From the NCBI RefSeq assembly GCF_003013395.1, contig NZ_PXZM01000022.1, positions 62,001 through 126,000 on the forward strand: a DNA stretch of 64,000 nucleotides, written 5' to 3'. This document shows positions 55,648-64,000 of the stretch, in pieces (position 1 is the stretch's first letter; each line of letters begins with the position of its first letter). Below the pieces are notes generated by a model. The model did no database searches. It was not told the DNA's origin and was given only the letters and a program-made list of their open reading frames with translations. Made by a program: the position numbers and the translations under genes. The stretch comes from Brevibacillus fortis (lineage in GTDB: Bacteria; Bacillota; Bacilli; Brevibacillales; Brevibacillaceae).

Positions 55648-57132
55648 CTATTGTGGGATGTACAGAATCTGCCCTGCTACAAGCTGCTCGGAAGCTAATC
55701 GGTTTACTTCCACGATTTTGGAGACAGGTAAGGAGTATCGTTGTGAAATATGCTCTAACGTCTCATCTCGCTGAATAATGCACATTTTCAGCTGACTGGA
55801 GCGCTCTTCTTTTTTCCGGACAAACGACGTGAGATTTTGCATGGCCTCCATCATAGACGCGCTGGCATTCGCCGCAGAGCCATGTCGCGAAGAGCTAGAT
55901 GAAGATTCCGCCTCCAACGCCATCGCTTCCTGTTTGGCACGACTCGCTTGTGAGAAGATGGAAGTAATGTTCACGCGACTTCTTTCTTCCTGGGAGGGTT
56001 TTCCTGAAATCGCCACTCGCACTTCTACATCTTCCACGGCAGCCTCTGGTTGTGCAACGACTGGTTCTGCTTCTTGCTCGAGTGCCAGTTCGGATACACC
56101 ACTGGCTTCCACCGCTTCTTGCACGGCTTCCTGCGACTCTGCCTCGACTGCCGACCCAGTAGGTTCATTGGAAACTTGCTGGTATGCGATTGCCTGTTGA
56201 TCGTGAATAGCCAGTATAGGCTCCTCATGTTCTTGATCTTTCTCCGCTATTTCTCTCATCTGCTCTTGCTCATCTTCCAATACTGCCTGCCCGGAATAAG
56301 AGTCAGATGAATCGTACGAAGCAGATTGTTGGGAATCAAAATCATACGAAATAGGAGCGGTCTCCCAGCTCTCCAAAGGATTGGACTGTGCCACTTCCAG
56401 CACATCGCCATATTGCTCGTAGTATTCATCCTCATCGGATTGAGCAATAGCCGGAGTATCGAACATAGAAGGCGATTCGGGTGATTCATAGGATGCCGGC
56501 AATGCCTGCCGCTCCAATTCCTCCTCCAGAGCACTCAGCTTTTGATCAATGTCATCGAGGGACGTCGGTTCTGTATATTCTTGCCCATCATCTCCAGCAG
56601 CGAAGGCGTATTCCCATGCCCCTTCGCCTGGAACTGCAGCCTGCGTTTCGATCTCCTCCGCTTGTTCAGTTCTATCCCCCAAGACTATCCCCAAAATCTT
56701 TAGATCGGCATCGATTAGCATTTGATGTGATGATTCCAGTTTGTAGTCAAAGCTGTCCACAATTGCGTAGATGTCTCCGATCTCCGTAATCCGATCCAAC
56801 GGAATGGTGATGTTTAACGGAATGCGATGACCGATCTGTTCCTCCCAGCCATAAAAGGCTTGATCCGATGCTTCCTGGCGAAAGGGAGTAAAAGTCATGG
56901 CCTCAACCAGCGATTCTCCTTCGCAGCCTGTCGCTTCTGCGGCTTCCCTGATTGGCTCGTACTTCCCTACTAATTGCAAGCAACCCGTGATTGAGATGTA
57001 GGAATCGTTTTCCAACACTTCCACATCTGGAACCAATTCCAGCTCTTGCAATTCACCTATTCCAGCTCTATCGGATGAGAGGAAAATGGTCTCCTTGATG
57101 GCAAAAGAGAGTTGCCCATCCTGTAATGCCAT
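55648..57132 (-). CDS. spoVID: Spore morphogenetic protein SpoVID
   Basis: A 494-residue protein. The N-terminal domain (about residues 1-165, LSFAIKETIFL, SYISITGCLQLVGKYEP) is the SpoVID encasement domain; a long acidic, Gln/Glu/Ser-rich linker follows; a C-terminal LysM (residues 449-494, RDETLEHISQRYSLPVSKI) binds lipid II or cortex wall. It recruits SafA and other coat proteins around the spore. The ATG at 57132 is 7 bases after GGAGG. SafA lies 41 kb away in the same window. Confidence 0.92.
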   Translation of the reverse strand: MALQDGQLSFAIKETIFLSSDRAGIGELQELELVPDVEVLENDSYISITGCLQLVGKYEPIREAAEATGCEGESLVEAMTFTPFRQEASDQAFYGWEEQIGHRIPLNITIPLDRITEIGDIYAIVDSFDYKLESSHQMLIDADLKILGIVLGDRTEQAEEIETQAAVPGEGAWEYAFAAGDDGQEYTEPTSLDDIDQKLSALEEELERQALPASYESPESPSMFDTPAIAQSDEDEYYEQYGDVLEVAQSNPLESWETAPISYDFDSQQSASYDSSDSYSGQAVLEDEQEQMREIAEKDQEHEEPILAIHDQQAIAYQQVSNEPTGSAVEAESQEAVQEAVEASGVSELALEQEAEPVVAQPEAAVEDVEVRVAISGKPSQEERSRVNITSIFSQASRAKQEAMALEAESSSSSSRHGSAANASASMMEAMQNLTSFVRKKEERSSQLKMCIIQRDETLEHISQRYSLPVSKIVEVNRLASEQLVAGQILYIPQ

Positions 57133-57210
57133 TCGTGCTCCTCCTTTCAAGTGCAGGACATTTCCCTATACTATATGGACAGGACGAGCCGTTTAGCACC
57201 GAAAAAAAAG

Positions 57211-57243
57211 GAAAAACCGGGGTTATCTATCTCCCCGGTTTTA
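57211..57243 (-). terminator. Terminator overlapping the hemY stop codon
   Basis: Minus strand AAAACCGGGG and CCCCGGTTTTT pair around AGATAGATAA. The ascending arm encodes the final Lys-Pro-Gly-Arg codons and the TAG stop lies in the loop. Confidence 0.88.
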
Positions 57244-58636
57244 CAGACGCGATCCATTCTGCTATTGCTTTTTTCCCCTGATCAATACAATCTGGTACAC
57301 CTACACCACTGTACGATGCACCTGCTACGATAACACCAGGGAGTATTTCTTTTAATTGATTGTTCACTTCCTGCACCCAAGCCTGATGTCCGACTACATA
57401 CGGAATGGCATTTTGCAAGCGTGATACGTTATAAAAATCTGGCTCAGCTCGAATCGTCATGATCTTGCGCAGATCGCGGAGGACAACCTCCAAAATTTCC
57501 TCGTCTGTTTGCTCCATGAAGGTTTGCTCTCCCGCTCTCCCTACAAAGCTACGCAGCAAGGCTTTGTTTTTCGGCGTCGTATGTGGCCATTTGCGATGCG
57601 CCCACGTACACGCCGTAATTTTTGCTCCTGAATGCCGCGGTACTATAAATCCTGTCCCTTCCATCCCTAAATCAATCGCTGACTCTGGAAACGCCATAGC
57701 GATGGTTGCAACCATATGCGGCTTTGCTTGTGGCAGGGTAGGAACTTGTACATAAGAACGGAATAGCGGCTCTGCGACAGCATGTGGTACGGTGAACAGC
57801 ACCGTATCCGTCTCGATCGTTTCCCCATTTTTCAATACCAAGGTGTACTTCCCGTCTGGTCGTTTCACCAGTTCTTTGACACCGGTATTCTTGGAGATGA
57901 CTTCTTCAGGCAAGCTTTTCTCGATTCCCTCTACAAAGGACTGCAAGCCGTTCTTCAACGTCAGGAAGATGCCTTTTGGCTTTCCTTGCGTTTTTATTTG
58001 CGGGCGAGAATGCTTCATCGCTAAAATCAGGCTGCGATGCTGACTCTCCATTTTGGCGAAGTGAGGAAAACTCGCAAGCAAGCTGAGATTGTCGAGATCC
58101 CCGGAGTAGACACCGGACAATAAAGGCGCTATAAGATTATCAATAACTTCATTACCTAGCCTACGCCGAAAAAAGTCACCCACGGAGATATCGCCGTCTC
58201 CTTTTGATGCAGGAAGAACAAGATCCAAAGCTGCCCGAAGCTTACCCGGCAAAGAAATGAGATCGGTCGTGACAAAAGGCATGAGCTTCGTCGGTACACC
58301 CATGACCGCGCCTTCTGGTATAGCCTTCAGGCGATCCTGATGCCAAATATAAGCTTGGCCTGTACTGTTGCGAACGAGATCATCTGCAAGTCCCAAGTCC
58401 ACTGCCAGCTCAGCCGCACTTGTTTTCCGCTCGAGAAACGAATCCGGGCCTTGCTCAATAACAAACCCTTCGTGACGCCATGTCTTGATTTTCCCACCAA
58501 GCCGTCCCTGCTCTTCAAGCAGTTGAAAACGGATTGGCAAGCCTTTTGCTTCGATTTCCTTTTGTAAGTAATAAGCAGCGGTCAAACCTGTGATGCCACC
58601 GCCTACAATCGTAATATGATAGGTATTATCGCTCAT
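57227..58636 (-). CDS. hemY: Protoporphyrinogen/coproporphyrinogen III oxidase HemY
   Basis: A 469-residue FAD enzyme. The N-terminal dinucleotide loop is TIVGGGITGLTAAYYL, followed by GRLGGKIKTWRHEGF, and the C-terminal FAD contact lies in VIVAGASYSGVGVPDCI. In Firmicutes it oxidises coproporphyrinogen III (CgoX) in the coproporphyrin-dependent haem route. It is the last of hemE-hemH-hemY, 13 bases after hemH. Confidence 0.95.
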   Translation of the reverse strand: MSDNTYHITIVGGGITGLTAAYYLQKEIEAKGLPIRFQLLEEQGRLGGKIKTWRHEGFVIEQGPDSFLERKTSAAELAVDLGLADDLVRNSTGQAYIWHQDRLKAIPEGAVMGVPTKLMPFVTTDLISLPGKLRAALDLVLPASKGDGDISVGDFFRRRLGNEVIDNLIAPLLSGVYSGDLDNLSLLASFPHFAKMESQHRSLILAMKHSRPQIKTQGKPKGIFLTLKNGLQSFVEGIEKSLPEEVISKNTGVKELVKRPDGKYTLVLKNGETIETDTVLFTVPHAVAEPLFRSYVQVPTLPQAKPHMVATIAMAFPESAIDLGMEGTGFIVPRHSGAKITACTWAHRKWPHTTPKNKALLRSFVGRAGEQTFMEQTDEEILEVVLRDLRKIMTIRAEPDFYNVSRLQNAIPYVVGHQAWVQEVNNQLKEILPGVIVAGASYSGVGVPDCIDQGKKAIAEWIASVKPGR

Positions 58637-58648
58637 ATGATCGATCCC

Positions 58649-59581
58649 CTAATTCGCCAGCTTCTTTCCGACAGCATCAGCCAGACAGGAAATGAACGCA
58701 GGTCTGGCGTTAGGCATCGGAGGACGATAGTAATGTACCCCTAGCTCATCTGTAACCGCTTTGCATTCCACATCATTATCAAACAGAACTTCCAAATGCT
58801 CCGCGATAAATCCGACAGGACAGTAAACAAATGCTTGGTAGCCTTTTGCTTCGTACAGCTCTCTGGTCAAATCCTGTACATCCGGTCCCAACCACGGATC
58901 AGGTGTATTTCCGGCACTTTGCCATCCGATTGCATAAGAAGTGATCCCTGCCTGCTCGGCAATGAGCTTTGCAGTCTCTTCCAGTTGCAATGGGTACGGA
59001 TCACCTGACTTCAAGATTTTTTCCGGCAGGCTGTGAGCGGAGAAGATCACAACTGCTTGTCCACGCTCTTCATCCGTCATCGAGGCAACCTTCGCTTGAA
59101 TGGCATCTGCCCAATATCCGATGAAACCTGGCTCCAGATACCAGCTCTCAATGCTGTGGATGACCGGTCCCCCGATTGCTGCGGAATGCTCTTGTGCTCG
59201 TCCATTGTATTCTTTGACGCTGTAGCTAGAATAATGAGGCGCCAGAACAAGACTGATCGCTTCCGTAATCCCATCATGCTTCATTTGCTCTATTGCGTCC
59301 TCAACAAACGGAGCAATATGCTTCAAACCAAGGTACCCTACAAATTCACGGTCTGGGTAGCGCTTGTTCATTTCCTGCTCGAGAGCGCGCACCTGCTCAT
59401 CCGTAATGTCTGCAAATCGATTCAATCCATCTACAGCCTCGTAACGCGCCATCAAATCATCGAGCAGTTCTTGTGGTGGCTTACGACCACGTCGAATGTG
59501 CGTATAGTATGGTTCAATCTGTTCAGGACTGCGTGGCGTTCCATACGCCATTAACAAGAGTCCGATCTTCTGCTTTGACAT
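58649..59581 (-). CDS. hemH: Coproporphyrin ferrochelatase HemH
   Basis: A 310-residue ferrochelatase (CpfC) that inserts iron into coproporphyrin III. The catalytic histidine is in [11 protein letters not shown] and the conserved glutamate in [14 protein letters not shown]; the N-terminus [20 protein letters not shown] is typical. Firmicute members are soluble or peripheral, and no membrane tail is seen here. The gene follows hemE by 17 bases. Confidence 0.96.
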   Translation of the reverse strand: MSKQKIGLLLMAYGTPRSPEQIEPYYTHIRRGRKPPQELLDDLMARYEAVDGLNRFADITDEQVRALEQEMNKRYPDREFVGYLGLKHIAPFVEDAIEQMKHDGITEAISLVLAPHYSSYSVKEYNGRAQEHSAAIGGPVIHSIESWYLEPGFIGYWADAIQAKVASMTDEERGQAVVIFSAHSLPEKILKSGDPYPLQLEETAKLIAEQAGITSYAIGWQSAGNTPDPWLGPDVQDLTRELYEAKGYQAFVYCPVGFIAEHLEVLFDNDVECKAVTDELGVHYYRPPMPNARPAFISCLADAVGKKLAN

Positions 59582-59598
59582 GTAAGCGCCCCTCCTGA

Positions 59599-60636
59599 TT
59601 AGACGTCCCTTTTGTAACTATGGATGAACTTCGTCAGTTGTTGCAGCGTTTCTACTTTGGCATCAGGGAATACACCATGTCCCAAATTGAAGATGAAGCC
59701 TGGTTGCTTTGTGCCTTCATCCAAAATTTCCTTCGCCTTCGCTTCGAGCTTCTCCCATGGAGCCAATAGCAGCGTTGGGTCCAAATTGCCTTGCAGTGTC
59801 TTCGTCACACCCATTTCACGAGCAGTCGTAATCGAAGTACGCCAGTCCAGACCAACTACATCAACAGGCAAGCGGTTCCAATCCATCAAAAGATGACCAG
59901 CCCCGATACCAAAATAGATCATTGGCACACCAGTATCTTTTAGCGCGTTGAAGATACGCGTCATAACTGGTGTAATGTACTCGCGGTAATCTTCGTCATT
60001 CAATGCTCCGACCCACGAATCAAATACTTGTACAGCTTGTGCACCTGCTTTAATTTGAGCTTTGAGGTAGGTGATTGTCATATCACCCAGTTTTTCCATC
60101 AGCGCCTGCCAAGCAGCTGGCTCCGTATACATGAATGCTTTTGTCTTATGATAGTGCTTGGAAGGGCCGCCTTCGATCATGTAGCTAGCCAGTGTAAATG
60201 GTGCACCCGCGAAACCGATCAATGGAACAGATAATTGCTGACGCAAAATCTTAATGGACTCAAGAATGTAAGGCACATGCGTTTCCGGATCAAGCTCAAG
60301 CAGACGCTCAACATCCTTCAAGGATTCGATCGGGTTTGCGATCACAGGACCAATGCCAGATTCGATGTTCACATCCACGCCAATCGGTTTTAGTGGCGTC
60401 ATGATGTCTGCAAACAAGATTGCAGCGTCCACGCCCAGTTGATCAACGGGCAGACGTGTCACTTCCGCGCAAACTTCCGGTATGTAGTTCATTTCAAAAA
60501 AGCTATGCTTCGCGCGGATGGCGCGGTATTCTGGCTGATAACGCCCTGCCTGACGCATGTACCAGACCGGGACATGCTCTGTCGCTTCACCGCGACATGC
60601 TTTCAAAAACGTATCGTTAAAAGTTTTTGCGGTCAT
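59599..60636 (-). CDS. hemE: Uroporphyrinogen III decarboxylase
   Basis: A 345-residue enzyme that removes four carboxyls from uroporphyrinogen III to make coproporphyrinogen III. The N-terminal motif [15 protein letters not shown], the region [15 protein letters not shown] and [17 protein letters not shown] contain the substrate-binding residues. First gene of hemE-hemH-hemY; GAGG sits upstream of the ATG. Confidence 0.97.
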   Translation of the reverse strand: MTAKTFNDTFLKACRGEATEHVPVWYMRQAGRYQPEYRAIRAKHSFFEMNYIPEVCAEVTRLPVDQLGVDAAILFADIMTPLKPIGVDVNIESGIGPVIANPIESLKDVERLLELDPETHVPYILESIKILRQQLSVPLIGFAGAPFTLASYMIEGGPSKHYHKTKAFMYTEPAAWQALMEKLGDMTITYLKAQIKAGAQAVQVFDSWVGALNDEDYREYITPVMTRIFNALKDTGVPMIYFGIGAGHLLMDWNRLPVDVVGLDWRTSITTAREMGVTKTLQGNLDPTLLLAPWEKLEAKAKEILDEGTKQPGFIFNLGHGVFPDAKVETLQQLTKFIHSYKRDV

Positions 60637-60774
60637 GAATAAACCTCGCTTTGCACAATTATGTTTCCTTCAATATGATACCATTCGTCATTCGACAAGT
60701 AATGTCTCTTTTGTGTCAAAATCTTTTCGTTTCTTCCGTTTCCAATCCTATCCATCAGTGTTTCCAAACTTCTC

Positions 60775-61623
60775 CTAATGAATGCGAACCTCCCCGTTAG
60801 AACTTCGCACAGTCATCTTAGGTCCACCCGAACCAATCGATGCCTTCACTTTGTAATCCTCTTTCTTTTCATAAGAGAGGTTCGACCAGGTGGTTTCGAT
60901 GCCTCCTGTATCTGTCGTTACTTCTAGCTGTGCTGCAGCAGGCTCCTTGGCTACCGTCACTCGAATATCACCCGTATCCGTCTTAATCGAAACGTCATGG
61001 GTCAACTCTGGCATGCTCAGTTCATCTATCTCGCCTGTGGAGCTTTCAATTACAACTGCCGAGCGAATATTCGCCAGATTGATATCTCCCGTACCTGTTT
61101 GGACGTCGAGACCTTCTCCTTCATAGCCCGACATATCCACATCTCCTGAGTTGCTGATTACTTCCGTGTTTTTTGCACGCAGCATCCCGCTCTTGATATC
61201 CCCTGTCATTGTTTCAAGCTGGACATACTCATACACTTTTTCTGGCAATAAGAGCTCCAGCTTTACCTTACCATTGCGAGGATAAAACATATTAACGTGA
61301 GGTCGTTCACGCATTTCCACGAGCAGCGTACCATCTGGTGAGACTACACTTCGAAACTCCAGTCGCTCCTGCTGTTGCTCGGATACTTCACCGACCATCC
61401 GTACACTCACCTTTGGTTGCTTGGTTGCCATGATTTCCACATCAGCTACTTCTGTAAGCACCTCAATCGCTTTTATCTCCTGCTCGATCGTGCGCTCTTC
61501 ATTGACGTGTTTTAACGAAAATGAGAAATTTTCTTGCTTCGTAAAGAGCCAGATGATTCCACATACACCGATGATGAACAATAGAAGACTTATGCCAAAC
61601 AGTCTTTTCCCCAAATTTCGCAT
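60775..61623 (-). CDS. DUF4097 beta-strand repeat envelope protein
   Basis: A 282-residue protein with an N-terminal membrane helix (about residues 8-28) and an outer region of repeated T-GDI strands (TGDIKSGML, SGDVDMSGY, TGDINLANI, TGEIDELSM, TGDIRVTV, TGGIETT), the hallmark of DUF4097 beta-helices, related to LiaG. It probably sits outside the membrane; its function is unknown. It lies directly after a DUF1700 and a padR gene, a common trio of envelope-linked genes. Confidence 0.75.
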   Translation of the reverse strand: MRNLGKRLFGISLLLFIIGVCGIIWLFTKQENFSFSLKHVNEERTIEQEIKAIEVLTEVADVEIMATKQPKVSVRMVGEVSEQQQERLEFRSVVSPDGTLLVEMRERPHVNMFYPRNGKVKLELLLPEKVYEYVQLETMTGDIKSGMLRAKNTEVISNSGDVDMSGYEGEGLDVQTGTGDINLANIRSAVVIESSTGEIDELSMPELTHDVSIKTDTGDIRVTVAKEPAAAQLEVTTDTGGIETTWSNLSYEKKEDYKVKASIGSGGPKMTVRSSNGEVRIH

Positions 61624-61624
61624 C

Positions 61625-62176
61625 TTATTTCCCCCTGATCATCTTTACGTTGAACTGGAGATAACGCAAGAACTGGCGATACAGCCATTTCGTCAATTTC
61701 AGCAAGCCGATGGCAAACATTCCGCCCAATCCTACGGAAACCATGCTGGAGAACAACAGGAAAAGTCGCTCTTGAGAAGGGGCAGGAATTCCGTAATCCA
61801 AGAATATTCCGACTGGCGCGACCAAAAGAGCCGCAGTCATCGCATACAACCCAAGCAGTATGCCGATCAGGCCTAGAAATGGTCCCAAAACGAAGACGAG
61901 ATTGAAAAATCCCAAGCTGATCGTCGCGACAATCGCCCTCGTCATATTCCCTACCGATGCGTTGGACTGTGCCTGATCAATTCGGTAGCCAGCCAAAAGC
62001 TCGCGTGCCACTAGCTTCGGACTTCCCAATCCTTCCGAAATTTCATGCTCAGTCTTCCCTTGATTCATTCCCAGGAGAAAATGCTCTGTATAATCGGCAA
62101 GGATGTCTAAGCGTTCTTTATCAGGCAAAGCGCTAAGCAAAGCATTTAACTCATCCATAAACTCACGCCTTGTCAT
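61625..62176 (-). CDS. DUF1700/HAAS membrane protein
   Basis: A 183-residue protein. The N-terminal helical domain (residues 1-60: MTRREFMDELNALLSALPDKERLDILADY, given in two overlapping halves) is the HAAS sensor fold, followed by ISEGLGSPKLVARELL and about three membrane helices (residues 85-160). Such proteins often act with PadR-type regulators as membrane sensors. The start overlaps the padR end by 14 bases. Confidence 0.78.
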   Translation of the reverse strand: MTRREFMDELNALLSALPDKERLDILADYTEHFLLGMNQGKTEHEISEGLGSPKLVARELLAGYRIDQAQSNASVGNMTRAIVATISLGFFNLVFVLGPFLGLIGILLGLYAMTAALLVAPVGIFLDYGIPAPSQERLFLLFSSMVSVGLGGMFAIGLLKLTKWLYRQFLRYLQFNVKMIRGK

Positions 62177-62492
62177 ATCCGAGTCCCTCCTCTATGATTT
62201 CATTTACCCCACGGTTAAATATTCGCCACTCCAAGACGAGGTCGTTCATGTATTGACGTCCGCGATTTGTCAGCTGGTAATATTTCCGTGGGGGGCCCTC
62301 TTGTGATTCCGCCAAATAGGTCGTAAAAAATCCTTCCTGGGTCAAACGGCGGAGCAAGGGGTACACCGTGCCTTCAGAGATATGGAATTTTTCTGAGATG
62401 CTCGCAACCAGTTCGTAGCCGTATCTGTCCTGCTTAGCTGTCAAGACGAGAACACACAGCTCCAGAACCCCTTTTTTAAACTGTACGTTCAT
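62163..62492 (-). CDS. PadR-family transcriptional regulator
   Basis: A 109-residue winged-helix repressor: FKKGVLELCVLVLT, RYGYELVASISEKF, ISEGTVYPLLRRLTQEGF and GPPRKYYQLTNRGRQY make up the DNA-binding domain, with a short C-terminal helix for dimerisation. It is the first gene of the padR-DUF1700-DUF4097 operon and probably represses it. The ATG at 62492 has GGGTGAT nearby; ATG at 62498 is also possible. Confidence 0.88.
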   Translation of the reverse strand: MNVQFKKGVLELCVLVLTAKQDRYGYELVASISEKFHISEGTVYPLLRRLTQEGFFTTYLAESQEGPPRKYYQLTNRGRQYMNDLVLEWRIFNRGVNEIIEEGLGYDKA

Positions 62493-62522
62493 CAACATCA
62501 CCCATGACAAAGCTTACCAAAT

Positions 62523-62546
62523 AGGTACTGTATATTGCAAGGTACT
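62523..62546. promoter_or_regulatory. Possible PadR operator
   Basis: Two direct copies of AGGTACT lie 17 bases apart, with TGTATATTGCA between them, 31 bases before the padR start. The spacing fits repressor binding on one DNA face, but PadR sites vary widely. Confidence 0.35.
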
Positions 62547-62552
62547 TCATAA

Positions 62553-62592
62553 TAAAAGACGGACAGGGAGGTTTTTCTCCATCCCTGTCCGG
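62553..62592 (-). terminator. Terminator of the second 5'-nucleotidase gene
   Basis: Minus strand CGGACAGGG and CCCTGTCCG form a perfect 9-bp stem, followed by TCTTTTATT, 8 bases after the stop. Confidence 0.85.
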
Positions 62593-62599
62593 TCAAACC

Positions 62600-64000
62600 T
62601 TATTTTACTTCAACAATACGGCCTTCTACTTTTGGATTGACAGTTTTACGCTTGATCAAGCCTTCTTCCACGATGCTGTACATGGACAGACCTGTGTTGA
62701 AGAATGGCTTTTTCAACGATTCATAACCATCTCCACCTGCTGCCAGGAAGTCGATCGTCGCCAATTTATACGATTTGGTCAGGTCAAGCGGCTTGTCCCC
62801 AACTTTTACTTCCTGTACGCGCTCGCCAGCTGGCTTGGAAGGGTTGTAAGTGAAGCTCATACCGCTTACTTGCGGGAAGCGTCCTGCGCCCTCTTCTACC
62901 TTGCTCACGCCGTTTTCGAGGGCTTTTTTCAGCTCTTCGCCGGTTACTTCTACGATCGCCAGTGTATTGTTCTCAAATGGCAGGAGCGTGTACAGACCTT
63001 TTTTCGTGATGTCGCCTGCTGGCAGCTGAGTACGGATTCCTCCGCCGTTCGCCAGTGCTACATCTGCCTCGTAGCCTTTGATAGACTGCGTGCGCTCCAG
63101 CATGATATCCGTGATCAGGTTACCTACGTTTGTTTCTTTCGTACGTACCAGTGCGCGGTCACCATCGAGCGGCACTTCGGATTTCGCGATCACAACGTTC
63201 ATTACGGTATCGATCTTGCTTACAACTTCTTTTACCATTTTATCTACATCTGGATCAGCTACAACTGCCTCGTCGTACTCTTTCAGACCGCCGCTGAATG
63301 CAACCAGTTCTTTTCCGAGGTAGTAGAGGTCTGCACGACCGAGAGACTTACCGTATTCCCAGTCTTGCACGATGTACGTACCGTTTACCAGTTCAGGCGT
63401 TTTCAGTGGCGTATGCGTGTGACCACCAACAATCAGGTCAATGCCAGGAACGTTTTTCGCGATTTCACGGTCTACGTTCAGTCCGATATGGGAAACAACA
63501 ATGACGTGATCTACTTCTTTTTTCAGCTCAGGTACAAGTACTTTCGCTACTTCTACCGGGCTTTTGAATGTCAGCCCTTTTACGTTGTCAGGGTGAGTCA
63601 ATACAGGTGTGTCTTCCGCTACGAAACCAACAAAGGCGAATTTCTTACCGCCAATCTCTGCTTTGAAAATAGGTGGCAGCAATTCTTTTCCATCTGCCTT
63701 GAACACGTTAGCAGAGATGACTGGATGCTCGAGCATGTCACGCAGCTTGAGCAGTTGCTCATAACCGAAGTCAAACTCATGGTTACCTGCGGCCATTACG
63801 TTGTAGTCGAGGCTGTTGAGGATTGGAACAACAGATTCGCCTTTGAATTGGTTCACGAAAACGGTACCTTGGAAGGTATCACCAGCGTCCAAGAGCAAGA
63901 AGTTTTCGTTCTCTGCACGCCATTCCTTGAGCAAGGTTGCGATTTTGGCAAAGCCGAATTCTTTTTGGTTCTTGTCTTCTTGAATATGACCATGTGTATC
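62600..64000 (-). CDS. Second 5'-nucleotidase family protein, 5' end beyond the window
   Basis: The frame is open to the end of the window, where DTHGHIQEDK (the first metal motif) is read; only the N-terminal signal region is missing. Visible motifs are DAGDTFQG, GNHEFDFG, SHIGLNVD and GGHTHTPLK in the metallophosphoesterase domain, and NGGGIRTQLPAGDI with a 5'-nucleotidase C-terminal domain (AAGGDGYES). Probably UshA/YfkN type, hydrolysing nucleotides outside the cell. 466 codons are visible. The TTG near 63934 is internal, not the start. Confidence 0.9.
   Translation of the reverse strand, partial: DTHGHIQEDKNQKEFGFAKIATLLKEWRAENENFLLLDAGDTFQGTVFVNQFKGESVVPILNSLDYNVMAAGNHEFDFGYEQLLKLRDMLEHPVISANVFKADGKELLPPIFKAEIGGKKFAFVGFVAEDTPVLTHPDNVKGLTFKSPVEVAKVLVPELKKEVDHVIVVSHIGLNVDREIAKNVPGIDLIVGGHTHTPLKTPELVNGTYIVQDWEYGKSLGRADLYYLGKELVAFSGGLKEYDEAVVADPDVDKMVKEVVSKIDTVMNVVIAKSEVPLDGDRALVRTKETNVGNLITDIMLERTQSIKGYEADVALANGGGIRTQLPAGDITKKGLYTLLPFENNTLAIVEVTGEELKKALENGVSKVEEGAGRFPQVSGMSFTYNPSKPAGERVQEVKVGDKPLDLTKSYKLATIDFLAAGGDGYESLKKPFFNTGLSMYSIVEEGLIKRKTVNPKVEGRIVEVK

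Noticed and set aside
60691..60697. TGTCGAA heptamer upstream of hemE as a Spo0A box
   Set aside because: Single copy, no known Spo0A control of hemE and chance frequency is high.

Overview
The window looks like chromosome of an endospore-forming Gram-positive of the Bacillales, most probably Brevibacillus or a close relative. This is inferred from gene content and order, since no database search was possible. Strong AGGAGG-type ribosome binding sites, GTG and TTG starts, T-rich intrinsic terminators and many sporulation genes (safA, bofC, spo0B, spoIVFA/FB, spoIIB, spoVID, CotS-type kinases) all agree. Gene order follows the Bacillus subtilis block yajC-tgt-queA-ruvBA-bofC-safA and the block pheA/pheB-obg-spo0B-rpmA-prp-rplU-spoIVFBA-minDC-mreDCB-radC-maf-spoIIB-comC-folC-valS. 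Nearly all genes lie on the minus strand; the few plus-strand genes are a secreted nucleotidase, a secreted cysteine-motif protein, a GNAT acetyltransferase and four small or membrane proteins.

Layout. 1-3.2 kb: corA, a TIGR04086-like membrane protein, yajC, tgt. 3.2-8.9 kb: queA, a SpoIID/LytB-like secreted protein, then ruvC-ruvA-ruvB-DUF2905 behind a candidate LexA box. 8.9-16 kb: a small orphan gene, a secreted protein with an HxCxH-like motif, bofC, a 5'-nucleotidase, a CotS-family kinase and safA with long proline-rich repeats. 16-21 kb: an amino-acid operon pheB-hom-thrC-thrB-pheA. 21-23 kb: yjlC-ndh behind a candidate Rex operator. 23-31 kb: PilZ-like gene, obg, spo0B, rpmA-prp-rplU, an RNase E/G, GNAT, spoIVFA/FB, cold-shock gene. 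31-41 kb: rodA, minCD, PBP2, mreBCD, radC, maf, which make up the cell shape and division block. 41-50 kb: spoIIB, comC-like peptidase, fabH behind a FapR-type operator, an unusual palindromic element, murC, folC, valS with a T-box leader. 50-57 kb: a three-gene partner-switching module, two more CotS-family kinases and spoVID. 57-64 kb: hemE-hemH-hemY, a PadR/DUF1700/DUF4097 operon and a second 5'-nucleotidase cut by the window end.

The least explained DNA is a roughly 300-bp element at 44031-44329 between fabH and murC. It has two nested, perfect 17-bp inverted repeats, further internal hairpins and 13-bp direct repeats at its edges, and resembles a MITE or a structured RNA. Other points of interest are a PBP2 with four tandem ~48-residue modules, an SH3-like domain nested inside a SpoIID domain, operators for LexA, Rex and FapR recognisable by sequence, three genes whose stop codons sit inside their own terminator hairpins, and a dispersed palindrome family sharing a GTTCAAAAAGTC core. 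No rRNA, tRNA, CRISPR array, prophage or complete insertion sequence was seen.
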